DNA of 11,992 nucleotides. Source: UBA8337 sp049889915. Lineage in GTDB: Bacteria; Pseudomonadota; Alphaproteobacteria; RS24. Numbering within the stretch: the stretch's first letter is position 1; each line of letters opens with the position of its first letter. Made by a program: the position numbers and the translations under genes. The stretch lies in assembly GCA_049889915.1 (NCBI GenBank), contig JBMHCM010000136.1, positions 1 to 11,992 of the forward strand, in the 5' to 3' direction. The notes under the pieces were generated by a model. The model saw only the letters and a list, made by a program, of their open reading frames with translations. It was not told the DNA's origin and did no database searches. Shown piece by piece: positions 6,514 to 11,992 of the stretch.

Positions 6514-7908
6514 CTATAGGGAGTTTGTAGCATGATTACCGCCGGAAATCCCAAGCGATTTCATCTTGCGGTGCAGTGCTGACCGCTCCATGCCGACAAA
6601 CTCTGCCGTGCGCGAAATATTGCCGGAAAACCGATCAATTTGCGCCACCAGATAATCACGCTCAAAACATTCGCGCGCCTCGCGAAGCGGCAAAGACATG
6701 ATATGGCGTGACCCCTGCACATTATCACCGACATTTGTTTTCGACAGAATATCGCTGGGCAAATGCTCAAGGGTCAGCGCGTCGCTGCCGTCCGCATGGC
6801 AGTTGAGCAGCATATGTTCGACGGTATTGCGTAATTGGCGCACATTGCCCGGCCAATCATGCGACTGCATGACCGCCATCACATCCTCGCCGGCCTCGCG
6901 TTTGGGCATATTCATTTGCTCTGACAAGGCGCCGATAAAATAACTCACCAGATAAGGAATATCATCGCGTCGTTTGCTCAAGCCCGGTACATCCAAGGTC
7001 ATGACGCTGAGGCGATGATAAAGGTCTTTTCGCAACTGCCCATCGGCAATGCGCTTGTCAATATCGCCACTGCAAGACGACAAAACCCGCACATCGACCG
7101 GTACCGGATGCTTGCCGCCAAGCCGCGTAATCTCGCCATCGACCAGCATTTTCAACAAGGCCTTTTGGTGCGCTTGCGAAAACCCACAAATCTCATCGAG
7201 ATAGAGAGTGCCGCCATGCGCCTGTTCAATCAGGCCCGGCTCTATCTGCCCGTCCCCTTCGCTGCCGAACAGCAAGCGATCGGGTTGTGACGCCTTGCCC
7301 GCCAACATGGCTGCATGAATCGAAATTAGATTATGCGATGCCCGCGATGACCGATTGTGCAGCTGGTGCGCTGCCGCTTCTTTGCCCGCCCCTAAAGGGC
7401 CGACAATCATCACGCGGCTTTTGCCCTGCGCCAATTTGTCGATTTTGATTTGCAACTGGTCCATTGCCGGCGCTTTACCGATTAGCGTGTGTTGAATGAA
7501 GGCACGGCGCTTGAGCTCCGCATTTTCCCTTTGCAGCCTTGCGGCCTCAATGGCACGCGCAACAGTGACCAGCAATTTGTCTGTCGTCAGGGGCTTTTCA
7601 ATAAAATCATAAGCGCCGTTTTGAACCGCGTTCGTCGCCATATCGGCATAGTCGTGCCCTGATATGATGACCACCGGCAAATGCACATAGCGCTCGCGCA
7701 GGATATTCAAAATTTCCAAGCCGTCCAGCCGACTGCCCTGCAACTTAATGTCCAACAAAACTATAGCCGGGCAACGTCGGGTGATTTCGCGCAACGCGCT
7801 GTCACTGTCAGAGGCAACACGCACCTCATAAGCTTCATCCTCTAGAACACCCGCGATCAAGTCACAAATATCCGTCTCATTATCAACGATTAAAACATCT
7901 CCAAACAT
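6514..7908 (-). CDS. ntrX: Nitrogen/redox-type response regulator NtrX
   Basis: NtrX is a response regulator controlling nitrogen metabolism, respiration or envelope genes in alphaproteobacteria, normally phosphorylated by NtrY. The 464 residues comprise a receiver domain (1-120) with phosphoacceptor D53, S83 and K105; an AAA+ domain (about 140-370) with Walker A GPLGAGKE (170-177), Walker B GGTLYLDE (232-239) and the WPGNVRQL element (352-359); and a Fis-type helix-turn-helix (about 405-455). The GAFTGA loop that contacts sigma-54 is missing: the corresponding stretch reads EGDGQIEPGLIEQ (217-229). This is usual for alphaproteobacterial NtrX and argues against sigma-54 activation. The acidic pocket is D9-N10 rather than the typical Asp-Asp. 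ntrY is not upstream. An AGAGG ribosome binding site precedes the ATG, which overlaps the stop of a small ORF as TAATG. trkA follows 19 bp downstream. Confidence 0.95.
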   Translation of the reverse strand: MFGDVLIVDNETDICDLIAGVLEDEAYEVRVASDSDSALREITRRCPAIVLLDIKLQGSRLDGLEILNILRERYVHLPVVIISGHDYADMATNAVQNGAYDFIEKPLTTDKLLVTVARAIEAARLQRENAELKRRAFIQHTLIGKAPAMDQLQIKIDKLAQGKSRVMIVGPLGAGKEAAAHQLHNRSSRASHNLISIHAAMLAGKASQPDRLLFGSEGDGQIEPGLIEQAHGGTLYLDEICGFSQAHQKALLKMLVDGEITRLGGKHPVPVDVRVLSSCSGDIDKRIADGQLRKDLYHRLSVMTLDVPGLSKRRDDIPYLVSYFIGALSEQMNMPKREAGEDVMAVMQSHDWPGNVRQLRNTVEHMLLNCHADGSDALTLEHLPSDILSKTNVGDNVQGSRHIMSLPLREARECFERDYLVAQIDRFSGNISRTAEFVGMERSALHRKMKSLGISGGNHATNSL

Positions 7909-8159
7909 TACAATGCCTCTACCAATTTGGATTGTCCCACCGTTTGACGCCCTGCCCGCACGGACAGACCGATAAGCGCCCCGCCGGACGCGCTTTGCGG
8001 CATCTTGGCGATACCGAAACTGAATTGAATAAAAGTGCTAAAGAGAATATCCGAGCTCACGGATGCGTCGGCCCGCTTCCGCCGACTGAAATCTGCTGCC
8101 CAATTAATACAAGAAACACCAATACGACACACAAAAAAGGTGAGCTGGATAACGCCCAT
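7908..8159 (-). CDS. Small ORF of unknown function coupled to ntrX
   Basis: I do not recognise this 83-residue product. Its ATG is preceded by AGGAG with a six-base spacer, the best ribosome binding site in the window, and its stop overlaps the ntrX start as TAATG, the usual arrangement for translational coupling. The protein has a Phe/Cys-containing hydrophobic start (residues 1-20), a basic stretch SRRKRAD near 25-31 and a Gly/Ser/Ala-rich second half. It has no kinase motifs, so it is not a visible ntrY remnant. It fills most of the 380-bp space between metG and ntrX. The rest (8160-8288) holds only a hairpin after metG and no convincing promoter that I can see. It could be a real small gene, a leader ORF for ntrX, or a chance ORF in a regulatory region. 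Confidence 0.4.
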   Translation of the reverse strand: MGVIQLTFFVCRIGVSCINWAADFSRRKRADASVSSDILFSTFIQFSFGIAKMPQSASGGALIGLSVRAGRQTVGQSKLVEAL

Positions 8160-8255
8160 GCGCCTCTCCTACACATCCCACCACCTTGGCTGTGGGAAAA
8201 AAACCAATCTACACAGCAAGACAATAACGCCATTCGCTTTGACGAGATAGAGAAA

Positions 8256-8273
8256 TGTTGCCCTTTTGCAACA
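8256..8273 (-). terminator. Weak hairpin after metG, possible terminator
   Basis: On the minus strand TGTTGC and GCAACA pair perfectly (8268-8273 with 8256-8261) around a 6-base loop, starting about 16 bases after the metG stop. It is followed by TTTCTCTATCT, a pyrimidine-rich but not pure T tail. Stem GC content is modest, so termination may be partial. Its position at the end of the dac-tmk-holB-metG series supports the role. Confidence 0.38.
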
Positions 8274-8288
8274 CCTTAAAACGGCCGA

Positions 8289-9839
8289 CTAGGCGTCACT
8301 GTCCATCAACTGAAGGCGTGGAAACACACCCTGCGGCGTCGGTAAGGCGATGCCGGGGGCAAGCCGGTAAGCGGGCCCCAAATGGGTGAAATTGCGGTTG
8401 GCATCGTCGACAGCGAGATAGTCGAGCAGCGCCGCCGCCCCTTGTGGAATAACCGGTTGCAACAAAATAGCAGCCTGGCGAACCACCTCGGCGGTCACAT
8501 ACAGGATTGTACCCATGCGCTGCGGGTCGTCATTTTTCAGCCCCCAAGGAGCCTCAGCGGCAAAATAACGATTGGCTTCCGATACCGCTTCCATCACCAC
8601 GGCCAGATAATTATGAATTTCATGGCCCTGCATCGCCGCATCGGTTTTCTCGCGCAGCCGGTCAAATTGCGCCAGCAAAGCCTCATCCTCTGGCGTCAAC
8701 GCGCCCGGCGTCGGCAAAATGGCGTTACAATTTTTGCCTATCATCGATAGGCTGCGCTGCGCCAAATTGCCGATATCATTGGCCAAATCGGCATTTACCC
8801 GATTGACGATGGCTTCGTCTGAAAAACTCCCGTCGCGGCCGAAAGGCACTTCACGCAGAAAGAAATAGCGAAGCGCATCAACGCCGTAATGCGCCGCCAG
8901 CGTAAACGGGTCGAGCACATTGCCGAGCGATTTAGACATTTTTTCGCCCTTCACCGTCAAAAAGCCATGCGCAAAAACCTGTTTCGGCAGCGGCAAATCG
9001 GCGGCCATCAAAAAAGCCGGCCAATAGACCGTGTGAAAGCGCGTAATATCCTTGCCAATAACATGCAAACCGGCCGGCCAGAAGTCAGCATAGCGGCCCT
9101 CTTGCGCCGGATAATCCAGAACCGACAGATAATTGGTCAGCGCATCCATCCAAACATAAATCACATGCGACGGGTCGCCGGGCACCGGCACGCCCCAGTC
9201 AAAGGCCGTGCGCGAAATCGACAAATCCTTCAAACCGCCGTTTAAAAACGACACCACCTCATTGCGTCGGCTTTGCGGCTGCAAAAACTCCGGATGCGCT
9301 TCAAAATGCGCCAACAATTTATCGGTATAGGCGGAAAGACGGAAGAAATAGCTGTCCTCTTCAAGCCATTCCACCGGTGTGCCCTGTGGCGATAATTTAC
9401 TGCCGTCATCCGCTTCGCTTAGCTCGCTTTCGGCGTAAAACGCCTCATCGCGCACCGAATACCACCCATTATAGGTATCGCGGTAAATATCGCCATTGGC
9501 TTCAATGCGTTGCCAAATATCTCTGACGGCGGCGTGATGGCGCGCTTCGCTGGTGCGGATAAAATCATCATGGCTGCAATTCAGCGCATCGGCCATTTCG
9601 CGAAAGGCCGGCGTCAATTCATCGGCCAGTTGCTGGGCGGTTTTGCCCTGCTCGCGGGCCGTTTGCACCATTTTTTGACCATGATCATCGGTGCCGGTCG
9701 AAAAATAGACAGTTTCGCCACTCAACCGATGGTAGCGGGCTATCGCATCTGTGGCCATAATTTCATATGCATGACCGATGTGCGGTTTACCATTTGGATA
9801 AGAAATAGCGGTACTTATGTAGAAATTCTTATCTGTCAC
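8289..9839 (-). CDS. metG: Methionyl-tRNA synthetase
   Basis: MetRS attaches methionine to initiator and elongator tRNA-Met. The 516-residue protein carries the class I signature HIGH at 20-23 and KMSKS at 300-304. The connective segment with SPQGTPVEW (150-158) is of the type lacking the zinc-binding cysteines, since the positions around SVRDEAFYAESE have none. There is no C-terminal tRNA-binding extension of the EMAPII type, which fits the short MetRS form common in alphaproteobacteria. The start is a GTG at 9839: an in-frame stop lies only two codons upstream and the family N-terminus begins immediately, so no other start fits. The ribosome binding site is weak (GGA ten bases upstream). 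It begins 23 bp after holB as the last gene of that operon. Confidence 0.98.
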   Translation of the reverse strand: MTDKNFYISTAISYPNGKPHIGHAYEIMATDAIARYHRLSGETVYFSTGTDDHGQKMVQTAREQGKTAQQLADELTPAFREMADALNCSHDDFIRTSEARHHAAVRDIWQRIEANGDIYRDTYNGWYSVRDEAFYAESELSEADDGSKLSPQGTPVEWLEEDSYFFRLSAYTDKLLAHFEAHPEFLQPQSRRNEVVSFLNGGLKDLSISRTAFDWGVPVPGDPSHVIYVWMDALTNYLSVLDYPAQEGRYADFWPAGLHVIGKDITRFHTVYWPAFLMAADLPLPKQVFAHGFLTVKGEKMSKSLGNVLDPFTLAAHYGVDALRYFFLREVPFGRDGSFSDEAIVNRVNADLANDIGNLAQRSLSMIGKNCNAILPTPGALTPEDEALLAQFDRLREKTDAAMQGHEIHNYLAVVMEAVSEANRYFAAEAPWGLKNDDPQRMGTILYVTAEVVRQAAILLQPVIPQGAAALLDYLAVDDANRNFTHLGPAYRLAPGIALPTPQGVFPRLQLMDSDA

Positions 9840-9862
9840 TTTAAATTAATCCGTTTCGCGCT

Positions 9863-10978
9863 TCAGCCGTTTTTGGCCAAGCCATCAGCCAATCCGGCAA
9901 ACCAATCCATCACCGCTTGTTTTTTATCGAGATTAAGCGCCTCGACGCGCCGCATCTCGGCTTGCGTGTTCTCCCATAGCGCGACCGCCGGTTCAAGCGG
10001 CAATTCGCCGCCGATAAGCCGCGCCGCAAGCTCCGCTTCGCCTTCAAATACCGGTTGAAATGCGGTACCGGTAGCAGCGCAACGCGCGACACGATGCAGC
10101 CAAGCGCTGAATAAATGACAAAACAGGCCAAAACTTTGGGGTGCAGAGCGGGCACCGAACCGGCCGGCCAGGCCATGCAGGCGCTCCACATCCAGCCGCG
10201 GCAGCGTTTCCAACACGCCTATCATGTCGCGATACAGGTCAAAGCCGCCATGCTCGGCCAGAGCCAGAGCCTGCCCGACGCTGCCATCAGCCAGAAAGGC
10301 CGCAGCGGCGGCCTCATTCGGGTCAATCGCGTCCAACTTATCGGCAATTATCTGCTGCAGCTCGGCCTCCGACAAAGCGTTGAAGGACAACCGCCGACAG
10401 CGCGAGCGTATGGTGTCCAAAACGCGACCCGGGTGATGGCAAATTATCAAAAACAGGCATTTCTCCGGCGGCTCCTCAATCAGCTTGAGCAGGCCGTTAA
10501 CACCGGCTTTGTTCATCTCATCAATACTGTCGATGATCGCGACGCGCCAACCGCCTTGCGCCGCGCTCAGGGTGAATGAGCGCTTCATCGCCATCGTTTC
10601 ATCCATAGAAATATCACTGCGAAACTTATCGGTCTTTTCGTTATAGCTGCGCTTCAGCACGTATAAATCGGGGTGAACACTGTCTTCAATCAACTTGGCT
10701 GCCGCGCCATCTAGTGCCGGGCTAAGCGCCGTTATTTGCGCCGGCCGGCTGTGACCCAGCACAGCGCGCGCAACCAGATAGGCAAAACTTGCCTTGCCAA
10801 TGCCCTTTGGCCCGCTTAACAGCCATGCATGCGGCAGGCGCCCGCCCTGCAGGGCAGCCAAAAACTCACGCTGCGGCTGCGCATGGCCGACCAAAGCACG
10901 CGTCAATCGGGGCGCAAAATCACCGTCAATATCGGGCGGAGGCGCATCGGCATCTATTTGCTGTGTGCTTTGGTTCAT
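9863..10978 (-). CDS. holB: DNA polymerase III clamp-loader subunit delta prime
   Basis: Delta prime is part of the clamp loader that opens and places the beta clamp during replication. The 371-residue protein has an AAA+ core with Walker A GPKGIGKAS (56-64), a Walker B-like IIDSIDEM (148-155) and the SRC motif in RSRCRR (191-196), which supplies the arginine finger to neighbouring subunits. The helical collar domain occupies the C-terminal part. The IEEPPE segment (168-173) is typical of DnaX/HolB proteins. The ATG at 10978 is chosen over one at 11047 because it leaves 23 bp after tmk rather than a 46-bp overlap, and because the upstream extension is low-complexity and basic. Even so, this start has no strong ribosome binding site. 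The tmk-holB pairing is widespread in bacteria. Confidence 0.96.
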   Translation of the reverse strand: MNQSTQQIDADAPPPDIDGDFAPRLTRALVGHAQPQREFLAALQGGRLPHAWLLSGPKGIGKASFAYLVARAVLGHSRPAQITALSPALDGAAAKLIEDSVHPDLYVLKRSYNEKTDKFRSDISMDETMAMKRSFTLSAAQGGWRVAIIDSIDEMNKAGVNGLLKLIEEPPEKCLFLIICHHPGRVLDTIRSRCRRLSFNALSEAELQQIIADKLDAIDPNEAAAAAFLADGSVGQALALAEHGGFDLYRDMIGVLETLPRLDVERLHGLAGRFGARSAPQSFGLFCHLFSAWLHRVARCAATGTAFQPVFEGEAELAARLIGGELPLEPAVALWENTQAEMRRVEALNLDKKQAVMDWFAGLADGLAKNG

Positions 10979-11001
10979 GGCTGCATCTAACCGCAATCGG
11001 G

Positions 11002-11625
11002 TCAGAGTTTGAAGCGGCTTTTCATCTCGCCTTCTATCTGGCTCCATACCGCGTCAAACGTATCCTCCGCGTCAATCACCACAATGCGCTCGGGGCTTTC
11101 AGCGGCCAACGCCAAAAAGCCGTCGCGCACTTTACTGTGAAACCCTGCGTCCTTCTTTTCAAAACGTGCCGCACCGCCGCGTTTTTCGGCGCGTTGCAAG
11201 CCGGCCTCCTCGCGCAAATCAAGCAGAAAGGTGACATCCGGCACGGCATCGCCAATAGCGGCGTTTTGCAGCGGACGCACAAAGTCCAAACCCAACTCCC
11301 CCGCAATGCCCTGATAGGCCATTGTGCTATCGAAAAACCGGTCGCAAATGACCCACGTTCCGGCCGCCAGGGCAGGCTCAATTATGCGGTTCACATGCTC
11401 CGTCCGCGCTGCCGTCATCAACAAAAGTTCGGAAAAAGGCGACCATCTGTCGGGGTCGCCCTGCACCAGCAAGTCGCGTAATTCCTCGCCCTGTTTGGTG
11501 CCGCCCGGCTCGCGGGTCTCAACAACTTCCAGCCCGACGCCGCGAAGAAAACCGGCCAAACGGGCTGCTTGGGTCGATTTGCCACCGCCCTCGCCGCCTT
11601 CAAAGCTAATGAATTGTCCTCGCAT
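11002..11625 (-). CDS. tmk: Thymidylate kinase
   Basis: Tmk phosphorylates dTMP to dTDP with ATP, an essential step of dTTP supply. The 207-residue protein has the P-loop EGGEGGGKST (9-18), the REPGGT substrate motif (38-43), the DR motif at D95-R96 in CDRF, and a basic LID region (about 137-157, LREEAGLQRAEKR). Length is standard. The ATG at 11625 is preferred to the in-frame TTG at 11640 because GGGAG lies six bases before the ATG and the family N-terminus (MRGQFISFEG) starts there. Only one base separates it from the stop of the upstream dac gene, so the two are probably translationally coupled. Confidence 0.97.
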   Translation of the reverse strand: MRGQFISFEGGEGGGKSTQAARLAGFLRGVGLEVVETREPGGTKQGEELRDLLVQGDPDRWSPFSELLLMTAARTEHVNRIIEPALAAGTWVICDRFFDSTMAYQGIAGELGLDFVRPLQNAAIGDAVPDVTFLLDLREEAGLQRAEKRGGAARFEKKDAGFHSKVRDGFLALAAESPERIVVIDAEDTFDAVWSQIEGEMKSRFKL

Positions 11626-11626
11626 G

Positions 11627-11992
11627 TTAGTCTCCCGCAATCAAATATATCAGACTGGAAATGGCGCGGCTGATGGCATTGCCGCGCCCGACATCCTTGG
11701 CTGCGACCAGAGGAATCTCTTGCGGCGCCAAACCCGGCAAGGTGACTTTCAGCGTGGCCAAGGCGTCACCTTTTTTGATGGGCGCCAATATCGGCTTTTC
11801 ATAGGTTACCGTGGCCACCATTTTGCGCTTGCCGGAACGCGGTGTCACAATATCAAAGCGCCGCGCCGGCGTCGCTTTCACGACATTTTCGCTGCCGTGC
11901 CAGACCGGCAATTCGGTAACCACTTCGCCCGCCTCAACCAGTAATTCGCGTTGGAAATTGCGGAAGCCATAAGTCATCAGACGCCGCGCTTC
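11627..11992 (-). CDS. D-alanyl-D-alanine carboxypeptidase, C-terminal part (5' end off window)
   Basis: The frame stays open to the window edge (E-A-R-R-L before the first visible Met), so the N-terminal catalytic domain with its SxxK serine is outside. The visible 121 residues match the C-terminal beta-rich domain of DacC/DacF-type penicillin-binding proteins. They start with YGFRNF, then a beta-sandwich with VVTELPVWHGS and an IKKGD turn, then EIPLVAAKDV, and end in a hydrophobic/amphipathic tail (ISRAISSLIYLIAG) of the kind that anchors or associates with the inner membrane. The enzyme removes the terminal D-Ala from peptidoglycan stem pentapeptides in the periplasm. The position just ahead of tmk-holB-metG is typical in alphaproteobacteria and supports the call. 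Which paralogue (dacC, dacF) cannot be decided from this part. Confidence 0.87.
   Translation of the reverse strand, partial: EARRLMTYGFRNFQRELLVEAGEVVTELPVWHGSENVVKATPARRFDIVTPRSGKRKMVATVTYEKPILAPIKKGDALATLKVTLPGLAPQEIPLVAAKDVGRGNAISRAISSLIYLIAGD

Noticed and set aside
6509..6522. CTATAGGGAG resembles the core of a phage T7 promoter.
   Set aside because: Only the 3' part matches, the bases upstream do not, and it spans the ntrX stop codon; no phage genes are near. Coincidence.
6514..7908. The missing GAFTGA loop in the AAA+ domain looked like a damaged sigma-54 activator.
   Set aside because: Loss of this loop is a known trait of alphaproteobacterial NtrX, so it is a family feature rather than a defect.
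7932..8279. A 115-codon plus-strand frame across the metG-ntrX gap.
   Set aside because: No ribosome binding site, low-complexity product rich in His, Thr and Pro, and it ends against the metG 3' end; the minus-strand ORF in the same place has far better signals.
8289..9839. Absence of zinc-binding cysteines and C-terminal extension in MetRS looked like a truncation.
   Set aside because: This is the ordinary short form of MetRS in alphaproteobacteria; both catalytic signatures are intact.
9510..10579. Long plus-strand frames opposite metG and holB.
   Set aside because: They are antisense shadows of strongly supported genes, with no family motifs or ribosome binding sites.
3432..11920. Frequent CCGGCAA/TTGCCGG words across the minus-strand genes, which might suggest an uptake or chi-like sequence.
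   Set aside because: They lie inside coding sequence in varying frames with differing flanks and match common Ile-Ala-Gly/Leu-Pro codon usage at this GC content; no conserved longer core.

Overview
The window looks like a chromosomal segment of an alphaproteobacterium of moderate GC content. This rests on gene content and order: dac-tmk-holB-metG and ntrX-trkA-trkH-dat-hfq are familiar alphaproteobacterial strings, and the NtrX, zinc-site-less MetRS and Hfq sequences are of alphaproteobacterial type. I cannot place it to order or genus from the sequence alone.

Layout: (1) Positions 2-1508, plus strand, hold the 3' part of a Ser/Thr-rich, repeat-like, probably surface-exposed protein with a Cys/His/Trp-rich C-terminal domain. 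A short secreted Ser-rich protein with a clear signal peptide follows 34 bp later. I do not recognise either family. A long hairpin with a T-rich tail (1550-1595) closes this unit. (2) Positions 1623-2429, plus strand: mazG, tail to tail with hfq; the two stop codons share the bases TTAA. (3) Positions 2426-7908, minus strand, transcribed ntrX > trkA > trkH > dat > hfq with tight spacing, except for a 137-bp gap before hfq that contains a candidate hfq promoter and a leader hairpin. A short unrecognised ORF (7908-8159) sits directly upstream of ntrX with a strong ribosome binding site and a TAATG overlap. (4) Positions 8289-11992, minus strand, transcribed dac (C-terminal part only) > tmk > holB > metG, an almost gapless housekeeping operon.

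Functions: MazG cleans or degrades nucleoside triphosphates; Hfq is the RNA chaperone; Dat makes or interconverts D-amino acids; TrkA and TrkH form the gated potassium uptake system; NtrX is the response regulator normally paired with the kinase NtrY; MetG charges tRNA-Met; HolB is the clamp-loader delta-prime subunit; Tmk makes dTDP; and the Dac protein trims peptidoglycan stem peptides.

The less ordinary parts are these: Hfq has lost most rim and proximal-face RNA-binding residues while keeping the distal face; ntrX has no adjacent ntrY and carries a D-to-N change in its receiver acidic pocket; hflX is absent from its usual place between hfq and mazG, and mazG is inverted; and there is an unrecognised secreted two-gene unit at the left edge. 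I see no mobile element, CRISPR array, tRNA or rRNA.
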